Origin: Bacteroidota bacterium
GTDB lineage: Bacteria > Bacteroidota > Rhodothermia > Rhodothermales > UBA10348
NCBI GenBank assembly: GCA_018623785.1
Contig: JAAZVD010000005.1
Location: forward strand, 1-17,333
Direction of reading: 5' to 3'
Length of the DNA: 17,333 nucleotides
Shown here: one piece after another, positions 7,022-13,981 of the stretch
Layout: the number at the start of each line of letters is the position of its first letter
Numbering within the stretch: the stretch's first letter is position 1
Notes under the pieces: generated by a model
Database searches by the model: none
What the model was told of the DNA's origin: nothing
The model's input: only the letters and a program-made list of their open reading frames with translations
Translations under genes and position numbers: made by a program

Positions 7022-7141
7022 GACGGTACCGTCCTATCCATCACCTGACACCGATTTACCGATAGGACAGGTGCCGAATTGTCCGCACGAATCAGGACTA
7101 CGGACGGGTGCAGAGTTTCCGGCACGAATCAGGACTGCGGA
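7022..7141. repeat. Repeat-dense spacer between convergent queG and MFS genes
   Basis: A compact set of repeats. GACGGTACCGTC at 7022-7033 is a perfect 12-bp palindrome. GTCCTATC (7031-7038) pairs with GATAGGAC (7061-7068). CACCTG (7042-7047) pairs with CAGGTG (7068-7073), interleaved with the previous pair so that both stems together would make a pseudoknot. A 20-bp direct repeat (7085-7104 and 7122-7141, one mismatch, 37-bp period) has its second copy running across the MFS stop codon. CAGGA (7130-7134) can pair with TCCTG (7143-7147). No clear T-run follows any stem, so these are not textbook terminators, although the location suggests 3'-end formation for both genes. Confidence 0.55.
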
Positions 7142-8415
7142 ATCCTGTCCTCCTGTCGGTCTTGGCGTTCGGCCGGCACCACCAAATAAAGCCAGCCAGC
7201 GCCGGAGAGGATGGAAACGATTCCAAAAACGACCACGACCTGAACGAGCGACAGTAATTCCAATTCCAGGATGAGGCTGGCGATGAAAATGGAGATGGAC
7301 TCCATTCCCATGACAAGGAGCCACTCAGTAGCAAACACACGCCCCCGGTACTGGTCCACCACGCGTTGTTGAAGCATGACCGTGGAGAAAACCCAGTTGG
7401 CTCCGCCGGCCGTATGTGCCAGCATGACGGGAATGGCGACGATGAAGGATGCCGTGAATACAGCTGCCATCCAGCCGGCCACGATGTATCCCACCCCTGT
7501 CAGCATGATGCACGTGCCGATGACCGGAGGCCACGTCCGCTCGTCCCGAAACCAAGCGCGTACGACCATTGGACCAATACCCGTTCCTACACCGCGTGCA
7601 GCAAACAGGATACCGATGGAGACCGATGCAGCCCCCGGGTTGACGGATTCTCCAAGTAGCGCCAGCATGAAAACGAGCGCACCGCCCCCCATGGCCCAAA
7701 CAGCCTTTGTCGTCGCCATCCGGCGGATGGCCGGATGGCGACGGATATGGCGCAATCCGTCCACGACTTCCTGATGGGCCGAGCGCAGCAGGGAGGTTTC
7801 CGAGGATACATAGGTAAATTGGGGGATGACCGTGCGGTAGATGAACCAGGCGGAAACCACATAGCTCAAACTGTCCATGATAAAGACGGCCTCCAGCCCC
7901 AAGTACTCGACCGCAAATCCCCCGGCTGCAGCTCCAATGGCCAGTAAGACCGACCAAGTAGCCGCCATGATCGTGTTGGCCGTGACCAGGTGCTCCCGCT
8001 TTACGATGTTCGGGACGGAAGCGCTCTTGGCTGGCTGGAAAACCGATCCCAGGACAACCTGCGCCGCGGTCAGCAGGTAAATGAGAATGACCTCGGAGGG
8101 CTCGTCAACGACCAGGAACCCCAGTACGACAACAGCTCTGAGCAGGTCGGAGATAATCATCAATCTTCGCCGATTGAAGCGATCCGCCAAAATACCAGCC
8201 ACAGGCGAGGCCAGGGCCCAGGGAAGCATTTTCGTGATGAAGACCGCGCCGAGCGCAAACTCGGAACCCGACAATGTCAGAATCAGGCTGTACAGGGCAA
8301 TGGTGTTGAACCAATCTCCGAAAAGGGAGATGACCGTTCCTGTCCAGAGCCTCCGGAATGAAGTGTTCTCCCGGAGCAGCTCAAAATATCCGATCTGCCG
8401 GGACGAGGAGGTCAT
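7129..8415 (-). CDS. MFS exporter of the EntS/MFS_3 type
   Basis: A 428-residue polytopic inner-membrane protein with the hydrophobic pattern of a 12-helix major facilitator. Motif A is visible in the loop after helix 2 (GILADRFNRRRLM, about 74-86). The stretch FQPAKSASVPNIV (about 126-138) is typical of the EntS-like MFS_3 branch, which holds siderophore and drug exporters. A cytoplasmic loop rich in Arg/His (about 205-234) separates the two halves. Substrate cannot be read from sequence, and no siderophore genes are nearby. The start is ATG 8415, whose A is the last base of the lysS TGA (a TGATG junction). The TTG just upstream is a less likely start. It is the last gene of the ppi-lysS-MFS run, and its stop lies inside a direct repeat. 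Confidence 0.88.
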   Translation of the reverse strand: MTSSSRQIGYFELLRENTSFRRLWTGTVISLFGDWFNTIALYSLILTLSGSEFALGAVFITKMLPWALASPVAGILADRFNRRRLMIISDLLRAVVVLGFLVVDEPSEVILIYLLTAAQVVLGSVFQPAKSASVPNIVKREHLVTANTIMAATWSVLLAIGAAAGGFAVEYLGLEAVFIMDSLSYVVSAWFIYRTVIPQFTYVSSETSLLRSAHQEVVDGLRHIRRHPAIRRMATTKAVWAMGGGALVFMLALLGESVNPGAASVSIGILFAARGVGTGIGPMVVRAWFRDERTWPPVIGTCIMLTGVGYIVAGWMAAVFTASFIVAIPVMLAHTAGGANWVFSTVMLQQRVVDQYRGRVFATEWLLVMGMESISIFIASLILELELLSLVQVVVVFGIVSILSGAGWLYLVVPAERQDRQEDRIPQS

Positions 8416-10007
8416 CAATCGTGCGATGGGCCGCCTTCCCGCTCGGCTGCATCCGCTTGATCCCCATCGGCTGCGGCACCCCCATCTTCAGTTTCAGGAC
8501 GAAGCAATGGAAACAAGATGACATCCCGGATGGAATCGGAATTCGTCATGAGCATGGCCAATCGGTCTATGCCGATACCCAGACCGGCCGTCGGCGGCAT
8601 GCCATATTCCAAGGCTCGAAGGTAATCCTCATCCAACTGCATGGCTTCAGTATCCCCCCGCTTGCCGAGGCGAACCTGCTCCTCAAACCGCTCGCGCTGA
8701 TCGTCGGGGTCGTTGAGTTCGGAGAATGCATTGCAGATTTCTTTGCCGTTACATATTGCCTCGAATCGCTCGACCAATCCGTCCTTCGAACGGTGCTTCT
8801 TGGCCAGCGGAGACAGCTCAACCGGATAGTCGGTAATGAACGTTGGCTGAATGAGATGCGGCTCTACGAAGGCACCGAAAATCTCATCGATCAGCTTACC
8901 TGCACCCATGGATTCATCGGTATCCAGACCCAGCTTCTGCGCTATGGCAGCCAATTCATCCCGGCTTTTGCCAAAGAGCTGTTCGCCTGTTTTCTCTTCG
9001 ATAGCATCGAACAGGGGCAGTCGTTTCCAGGGCGCCTTGAAGTTGATAGTATGCTCACCTACCTGCAACTCGGTCGTCCCGTGCAAGGCCAGCGCCAGAT
9101 GCTCAACCATTTCCTCGACGAGCGCCATCATCCACGCGTAGTCTTTGTAGGCCACGTAGAGTTCCATCATTGTGAACTCCGGATTGTGGAAGCGCGAGAG
9201 CCCCTCATTCCGGAAGTCCTTGGAAATCTCGTACACGCCGTCGAATCCACCCACAATGAGCCGCTTCAGATACAGCTCGTCTGCAATACGCATGTAAAGC
9301 TTCATGTCCAGCGCATTGTGGTGCGTCGTGAACGGTCGTGCAGCGGCCCCACCATACATCGGTTGCAATACGGGCGTTTCCACCTCCACGTAGCCACGCG
9401 CATCCAGAAAGTGGCGCATGGCCGTAATCATGTGCGCCCGCTGCCGGAACGTATCCCGCACCTCGGGATGAACCACCAGGTCCACATACCGCTGCCGATA
9501 GCGGAATTCTTTATCAGTGACTTCATTCCAGGTTTGACCTTCGGTCTCCTTCACAATGGGAAGCGGGCGCAGTGCCTTGGCCAATACCTGCAGCTTTTCG
9601 GCATGGACGGAAATTTCCCCGACCCGCGTACGGAAGACAAAACCCTCGATGCCCACGATGTCACCGATATCGAGCAGTTTTTTGAATACCGTGTTGTAGA
9701 ACCCTTCTGGAAGGTCATCCCGGCTTACGTAGATCTGGATCTTGCCGGATTCATCCTGAAGGTGGAAGAAGGCCGCCTTGCCCATGATGCGGCGAGACAT
9801 GATCCGGCCTGCTACGGAAACAGTCAGTTTCTCGGCTGCTTCTCCGTCCTCTCCGGGGACGTGTTTGGTCTCATCGAACGCAGCAAGCACGTCGGCTGCG
9901 TGGTATGACACATCCCAGGAATAGGCATACGGATTGACGCCTGCCTCTTCCATGCGAGCCCGCGCCTCACGGCGGACCTGCTCCTGCTCGGTATAGACTC
10001 TGCTCAT
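8415..10007 (-). CDS. lysS: Lysyl-tRNA synthetase, class II
   Basis: A 530-residue cytoplasmic enzyme that charges tRNA-Lys. The N-terminal OB-fold anticodon-binding domain is at about 62-145 ([26 protein letters not shown]). Class II motif 1 is at about 186-216 ([18 protein letters not shown]). Motif 2 is at about 254-285 ([25 protein letters not shown]). Motif 3 is at about 475-503 ([26 protein letters not shown]). The catalytic core is complete. After the usual LLRP ending there is an extra tail of about 26 acidic and small residues (505-530) of no recognised function. The gene starts 10 nt after the cyclophilin stop and overlaps the MFS start by one base, implying a single transcript. Confidence 0.97.
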   Translation of the reverse strand: MSRVYTEQEQVRREARARMEEAGVNPYAYSWDVSYHAADVLAAFDETKHVPGEDGEAAEKLTVSVAGRIMSRRIMGKAAFFHLQDESGKIQIYVSRDDLPEGFYNTVFKKLLDIGDIVGIEGFVFRTRVGEISVHAEKLQVLAKALRPLPIVKETEGQTWNEVTDKEFRYRQRYVDLVVHPEVRDTFRQRAHMITAMRHFLDARGYVEVETPVLQPMYGGAAARPFTTHHNALDMKLYMRIADELYLKRLIVGGFDGVYEISKDFRNEGLSRFHNPEFTMMELYVAYKDYAWMMALVEEMVEHLALALHGTTELQVGEHTINFKAPWKRLPLFDAIEEKTGEQLFGKSRDELAAIAQKLGLDTDESMGAGKLIDEIFGAFVEPHLIQPTFITDYPVELSPLAKKHRSKDGLVERFEAICNGKEICNAFSELNDPDDQRERFEEQVRLGKRGDTEAMQLDEDYLRALEYGMPPTAGLGIGIDRLAMLMTNSDSIRDVILFPLLRPETEDGGAAADGDQADAAEREGGPSHD

Positions 10008-10017
10008 GGTCGGTGCC

Positions 10018-10749
10018 TCACTTGCCAGGCTCGTAGTCGGGCAGCGGAGTAACCGTCATTTCAATGCGCTCCAGCGGCATATCGGCCAGTCGTGGATCGC
10101 CCTGTCCTGTCGAGCGGGGTGTCGGAGCCGATGCAATGGCGTCCAGCACATCGAATCCTTCCACCAGTTCGCCGAACACGCTGTATTGCATGTCGAGCCA
10201 TGGTGCACCGCCTTCCGTGGTATAGATCTCCCGCTGCTCGTCCGTGTAGGAAAAGCCTCCTCCGATGGCTTGGTTTATCTGCATCTCGGCCTGCGTCAAC
10301 GCAGCCTCCGGCAACGGCTGGCCCTGTACGATGTAGAATTGCGATCCGGAAGAGCGTCGCTCCGGATTAACCTGATCGCCTTGCCGTGCTGCGACCAGCG
10401 CCCCTCGGCGGTTGATCAGGGCCGGGGTGATTTCAGCCTCCAGCGTATATCCGGGACCACCCATTCCGTCGTTGTACGGATCGTCGTCTTTGGAATTCGG
10501 ATCTCCGCCCTGGATCATGAAGCCGGAGATGATCCGGTGAAACGTGGATCCATTATAGAACTGCTCTTCGGCCAGTTTGCGGAAGTTGTCCCGATGGATG
10601 GGTGTTTCATCATAGAGCTTAACGACCAGCCGACCTGCGGAGGTGTCAATTGCGTAGTAAGAGGCCATGGGATCGGATGGTTGCGCACATCCTGGCACGA
10701 AAGTCAGGAAGAGTAGTGCGACAAATACGGAATAAAGAAGCTGCTTCAT
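10018..10749 (-). CDS. Lipoprotein cyclophilin-type peptidyl-prolyl isomerase
   Basis: 243 residues. A lipoprotein signal (1-20) ends VPGC, with Cys21 as the probable lipid site, so it should act in the periplasm or at the outer membrane. The cyclophilin core shows [15 protein letters not shown] (70-84) with the catalytic Arg72, SSGSQFYIV (133-141) and [15 protein letters not shown] (189-203). It should catalyse cis-trans isomerisation of prolyl bonds in exported proteins. An insertion of about 45 residues (144-188) breaks the core, as in many Bacteroidota lipoprotein cyclophilins. I chose ATG 10749 because it begins the signal. The upstream in-frame start at 10776 would put nine residues in front of it. 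It is first in the run with lysS and the MFS exporter. Confidence 0.92.
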   Translation of the reverse strand: MKQLLYSVFVALLFLTFVPGCAQPSDPMASYYAIDTSAGRLVVKLYDETPIHRDNFRKLAEEQFYNGSTFHRIISGFMIQGGDPNSKDDDPYNDGMGGPGYTLEAEITPALINRRGALVAARQGDQVNPERRSSGSQFYIVQGQPLPEAALTQAEMQINQAIGGGFSYTDEQREIYTTEGGAPWLDMQYSVFGELVEGFDVLDAIASAPTPRSTGQGDPRLADMPLERIEMTVTPLPDYEPGK

Positions 10750-10877
10750 GGCAGTGGGTGCCGTGTTGCTGTACAATCGGAGGCGTATGGCTGCGGCGGA
10801 GTGCTGTTCCGTCCGAACAGGCCCAATCTACATCATTGACGGTCAATTCACGCCGCTTCCTGCGTCCGGGACAGCTT
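10750..10877 (-). promoter_or_regulatory. 128-nt spacer upstream of the cyclophilin gene, with two palindromes
   Basis: Probable promoter/operator region for ppi-lysS-MFS. CTGTTC (10804-10809) and GAACAG (10815-10820) form an inverted repeat with a 5-nt centre. ATTGAC (10835-10840) and GTCAAT (10842-10847) form another with a 1-nt centre. The half-sites are typical of dimeric repressor sites. On the minus strand TAGATTGG is a one-mismatch -7 element, but it has no good partner upstream. No terminator was found for the preceding gene. Confidence 0.35.
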
Positions 10878-11339
10878 TCAGCCATCCAGATAGCTGCGGG
10901 CCTGCTCCAGCAGAACATTGTAATGCTCCCTGAGGAGGCGCTGCGTCAATGCTGTCAGATCCCGGATGGCTGATCCTTTTTGCTGCTGTTTGACCAAGAC
11001 CGAAAGCTGATCGATGCTCTCTTCGAGAATGTGTGTGGCTTCAGAGAGTGCAAACCACCATGACGATTCCTGCTTTGCCGCAACCTTCTCAAGCGATACC
11101 TGTCGGGGAAGCAGGGTTCCAAGAGCTTCAATGAGCATCGACAGCTCCGAACGCATCTGTTCCAGCTGAGTCTGCTGTGCCAATGAAATGGCCGCGCCGT
11201 GGGCCGTTTTCTCTGCCGACAGCACGCGATGCAAGACGCTGCCGACAACCGTTACCACGGAAATGAACCGGGCGTCGGTGGACTCTACCCGCTCTACAAT
11301 GACCCGGATACGCCCAAGGGCATCATTTCTGGCTTCCAT
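10878..11339 (-). CDS. Unrecognised all-helical protein
   Basis: A 153-residue soluble protein that I do not recognise. It is predicted helical throughout: Leu/Ala/Glu/Gln-rich with heptad-like spacing at about 60-85 and 105-150, no signal peptide, no transmembrane segment, no cysteine. It has a WW pair at about 93-94 (ESSWWFALSEATHI). It looks like a helical bundle or small scaffold protein. Its ATG at 11339 overlaps the last base of the DUF2520 TGA, so translation is very likely coupled to it. It is the third member of the MEMO-like/DUF2520 group, and function is not inferable. A TTG directly upstream is an alternative start. Confidence 0.75.
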   Translation of the reverse strand: MEARNDALGRIRVIVERVESTDARFISVVTVVGSVLHRVLSAEKTAHGAAISLAQQTQLEQMRSELSMLIEALGTLLPRQVSLEKVAAKQESSWWFALSEATHILEESIDQLSVLVKQQQKGSAIRDLTALTQRLLREHYNVLLEQARSYLDG

Positions 11340-12283
11340 CAAGCACCTCCATCGCTTGGAGGTGCGACTTCGCGCGCCACTACATCAAGCATGGCTACCG
11401 CCTCTTCCGTCGAGAGCCGACCCGATCGCATGGCCACGTGTACGGTCTCCGTGATGACGGCCGCATACATGGGAAGCAAGTGCTCGGCATGCACCTGCAA
11501 CGCCCTGAGATGCTCATGGACCGTGTTCAGATCCCCTCGCACTACTGGACCCGTAAGTGCTGCCTCGGCACCCAGAGCCAGGGCATTCTCGATACTCTGA
11601 CGTGCCAACGGACCGAGCGCATCACGGCCTCCTTGAGCATCAGCGGTGGCCCGCTCCCACAATTCAATGGCAGTAGCCAGCATAGCAATGGCATGGTTAC
11701 CTGCTGTTACCGCCGCGGCGTGATACAGGGCCTTACGGTCCGAGGGAACGACGACGGCCGTAGCCAAAAGGTCATCGGCAATATGCCGACCTACCTTGAG
11801 CGCCTCCTCGGAACCCTCGATGCCGATTGTAATACCGCGAAAGCGCTCTTTACCCTCTTGCCCGGTAAAGGTCTGTAATGGATGAAACGAGCCCGTGTGA
11901 GCCCCCAAACCAGCCAGATCCTCCAGAATCGCAGCGGAATGGACACCAGACGTATGCAAGACCACGTGTCCCACTTTGAGGAGACCATCGGCAAGGACTG
12001 CAGCCACCGATCTCAGAGCGTCGTCAGATACGGCCAGAAACACCACGTCGCTCGCGGGAAGGGGCTGCGATCCAAGTATCGCAACCGAATCGATGCCAAA
12101 GAGCTGGGCACAGTGCTCCATTGCCTCTGTATTGCGTCCCATCATAGCCCGGCACGTCATACCCTGTTGTACCAAAGCGCGGGTCAGGGACCGTGCAAGG
12201 GCGCCGGTTCCAACCACAGAAAACGAGTCCAGCCACCTCGAATCCTGCGATGGTATTCCCATCGATGGCAAACCGGCTTCCAT
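11339..12283 (-). CDS. Rossmann-like / DUF2520 protein, putative NAD(P)-binding oxidoreductase
   Basis: A 314-residue cytoplasmic protein. Residues 20-110 form a dinucleotide-binding fold with FSVVGTGALARSL (21-33) and the following VVFLAVSDDAL (80-90). Residues 108-140 hold the family markers HTSG (110-113) and GSFHPLQTF (131-139). The C-terminal helical DUF2520 domain runs from about 150, with ALYHAAAVTAGNHAIAML (185-202). It resembles the 6-phosphogluconate/ketopantoate reductase-like superfamily. The reaction of DUF2520 proteins is not established. It starts 1 nt after the MEMO-like stop and overlaps the helical protein gene by one base, so the three are one operon. ATG at about 12262 is an alternative start. 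Confidence 0.85.
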   Translation of the reverse strand: MEAGLPSMGIPSQDSRWLDSFSVVGTGALARSLTRALVQQGMTCRAMMGRNTEAMEHCAQLFGIDSVAILGSQPLPASDVVFLAVSDDALRSVAAVLADGLLKVGHVVLHTSGVHSAAILEDLAGLGAHTGSFHPLQTFTGQEGKERFRGITIGIEGSEEALKVGRHIADDLLATAVVVPSDRKALYHAAAVTAGNHAIAMLATAIELWERATADAQGGRDALGPLARQSIENALALGAEAALTGPVVRGDLNTVHEHLRALQVHAEHLLPMYAAVITETVHVAMRSGRLSTEEAVAMLDVVAREVAPPSDGGA

Positions 12284-12284
12284 C

Positions 12285-13064
12285 TCAACGACGGCCGATC
12301 AACGCACCGGCAAAACCAGGAGTCCCGGCCTGGGGAAACCGCAAACCTCGAATGGCTACTTCATTGGCACGGCGATAGGTCGATGCCATCATAGCCACGA
12401 GGAGCGGGCCCTTGCCCTCTACCTTAATACCCTCTTCCCGGTTGAGGAGCGACATCATACCCGGAATATCCAATTCGGTCAGTAGATGTTGAAATTGCTC
12501 CATCCCGTCATCTGTTGCTTCCAGGATATCGACACAGGCCACGACAAGCATGCGACGATTTGCCATCACTTCGCCCACAGCTTGCCCCAATTCCTGGCAG
12601 AATTCTGGGGTCTCGGCCCCCATTACCAACGGAACCACATTGAAGCTGCCAAGCGTCCTCTGAAGAAAGGGCAAATTGATATCGAGCCCGTGATGCAGAA
12701 AGTGGCCTCGGTCGTCGAGGAAGATATCATCGTCCTCATCACAGAGCTCGTTACGGATCTTGTCATCAACCTTGACCTCCCCTAATGGGGTCTGGTACGC
12801 GTCGAGTGAACAGACCGTAATCCGCTTGAAGGCCTCGCCGGAATTGGCGGCAACCGAGAGCACCGTATCAATGTCTGCCGATGGAAGGGACCGATACACA
12901 TCGGCGGCCAGCGGAGCCCCTTCGAAGTGATCAGATCCGGGAACGATGACGGACATGACCCGAAAATCGACGGGCTTGGAATCCGACTCGGCGAGCAACG
13001 AACCGATCTGATTATCGAGCGGCAGGCGTTGCGTGGCGTAGGTTAACGCACTCGTATGTGTCAT
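12285..13064 (-). CDS. Divergent MEMO1-family (AmmeMemoRadiSam B-like) protein
   Basis: A 259-residue protein matching the MEMO fold in order: VIVPGSDHFEGAPLAADVY (39-57), SLDAYQTPLGEVKVDDKI (86-103), HHGLDINLPFLQRTLGSFNVVPLVMG (124-149) and VVACVDI (174-180). The family's usual metal-site residues are changed. PHAGY reads PGSDH, GPNH reads AANS, and the DFSHY/Cys position reads DILEA. MEMO proteins relate to extradiol dioxygenases, and human MEMO1 binds iron or copper through these positions, so this member is probably not a metal enzyme of the standard kind. AMMECR1 and the radical SAM partner are not in the window. It is the first gene of a three-gene group with a 1-nt junction to DUF2520. 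The family assignment is fairly secure; the role is unknown. Confidence 0.75.
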   Translation of the reverse strand: MTHTSALTYATQRLPLDNQIGSLLAESDSKPVDFRVMSVIVPGSDHFEGAPLAADVYRSLPSADIDTVLSVAANSGEAFKRITVCSLDAYQTPLGEVKVDDKIRNELCDEDDDIFLDDRGHFLHHGLDINLPFLQRTLGSFNVVPLVMGAETPEFCQELGQAVGEVMANRRMLVVACVDILEATDDGMEQFQHLLTELDIPGMMSLLNREEGIKVEGKGPLLVAMMASTYRRANEVAIRGLRFPQAGTPGFAGALIGRR

Positions 13065-13157
13065 GAGGCTGTTTCATGCGATGCGTCGTCGTCAACACGG
13101 CACGTTTGGGTGAACCGGGCTGCGCGGTGCATCACCAGCGGTAAGGGATGATTGACG

Positions 13158-13188
13158 GAAAAGTAGGGCGCACGAGACTGCGCTACAA
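13158..13188 (-). promoter_or_regulatory. Possible promoter for the MEMO-like/DUF2520/helical-protein operon
   Basis: On the minus strand, TTG (13188-13186) and TACTTTTC (13165-13158) are 20 nt apart. This differs from the Bacteroidota TTTG / TAnnTTTG pair by the last base of the -7 element. It would start transcription near 13152, leaving a leader of about 88 nt. It is within the 188-nt gap (13065-13252), where I saw nothing else of note and no terminator for the upstream rraA-like gene. Confidence 0.3.
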
Positions 13189-13252
13189 CCAATTTTCTAA
13201 GCCGAGATGGTCAAGCCGATCCGAGTCGTCCCCTTCCATTCAGGACCAATCA

Positions 13253-13960
13253 TCAGATAGCGTCCCCCTGAGCTGCCACATGGGCATTGAAGTCCGCTTT
13301 GGGATTTTGTTTTCGTTTCTCGGCAAACGCTTCGATGCCAAAAATGTCACCCAGCGCCGTGCCGGTCCGAAGCCGCCCTGTCAGGTCTTCCTCCTTTGTC
13401 AGCGTCTCCTCAGCCTTTGACAGTATCGCCGGCAGATCGGTAGCGTTCAAGACGATCAACCCGTCATCGTCCCCGACCACCCACTGGCCCGGATAGACCT
13501 CCGTATCACCAAGCTGGACAACCACATCCAGTACGCCGATGCCCTTGTCCTCGGGAGCCAGTTTCAGCGGTCCAACCGGAATGCGACCCTTGGCAAAAAC
13601 AGGCTGTCCCAACCGCTTGATTTCAGCGGTGTCGCGTACGAACCCGTCCGCTACGATAGCCTCAATTCCTTTGCGCCGCGCCTCTGTGGCAATGATATCG
13701 CCCGTTAATCCGGCTGGACCCTGGACAGCGTTGCCGATGACCAGAACCGATCCAGCCGGTGCCCGGTGGAGCGCCAGCAGGATGGAAACGAGGTCGTTGT
13801 TGGCCTCCACGGTACATGCTGGGCCAGCAACACGGTAACCATCAGTCAGCGGCCGGATATCGGGTCCGACGACGCCGATGGACACCCCACATCGATAGGC
13901 CGAGTCAGCCACTAGGGGCGTGCTGAGCGCCGTCCGAAATGCTGTACGAAAAGCGTCCAT
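13253..13960 (-). CDS. RraA-family protein (HMG/CHA aldolase-like)
   Basis: A 235-residue cytoplasmic protein of the RraA fold, which includes the RNase E inhibitor RraA and class II 4-hydroxy-4-methyl-2-oxoglutarate/oxaloacetate-type aldolases. Visible markers are GPACTVEANND (46-56), GDIIATEARRKGIEAIVADGFVRD (87-110) with the substrate-binding Arg109 and metal-binding Asp110, and VYPGQWVVGDDDGLIVL (155-171). The conserved Arg-Asp favours a divalent-metal lyase over a pure RNase regulator, but the substrate cannot be told. It starts 21 nt after the stop of the secreted propeller protein gene, so cotranscription is likely although a shared pathway is not evident. Confidence 0.9.
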   Translation of the reverse strand: MDAFRTAFRTALSTPLVADSAYRCGVSIGVVGPDIRPLTDGYRVAGPACTVEANNDLVSILLALHRAPAGSVLVIGNAVQGPAGLTGDIIATEARRKGIEAIVADGFVRDTAEIKRLGQPVFAKGRIPVGPLKLAPEDKGIGVLDVVVQLGDTEVYPGQWVVGDDDGLIVLNATDLPAILSKAEETLTKEEDLTGRLRTGTALGDIFGIEAFAEKRKQNPKADFNAHVAAQGDAI

Positions 13961-13981
13961 GGATGGTAGGAGCGGAGCGGC

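Noticed and set aside
7022..7141. CRISPR-like array
   Set aside because: Only two repeat copies with one mismatch, a 17-nt spacer and no cas genes nearby.
8358..9908. 516-codon open frame on the plus strand
   Set aside because: Entirely antisense to lysS, whose complete class II motifs are unambiguous. The translation has no domain-like pattern. Long antisense frames are common in GC-biased codon usage.
10804..10820. LexA/SOS box
   Set aside because: The CTGT and ACAG half-sites are 9 nt apart, not 8, and LexA motifs in this phylum differ. Kept only as an unnamed palindrome.
13253..13960. Specific call as RNase E regulator RraA
   Set aside because: The Arg-Asp pair and overall motifs fit the wider RraA/aldolase family. 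Nothing in the sequence singles out RNase E inhibition.
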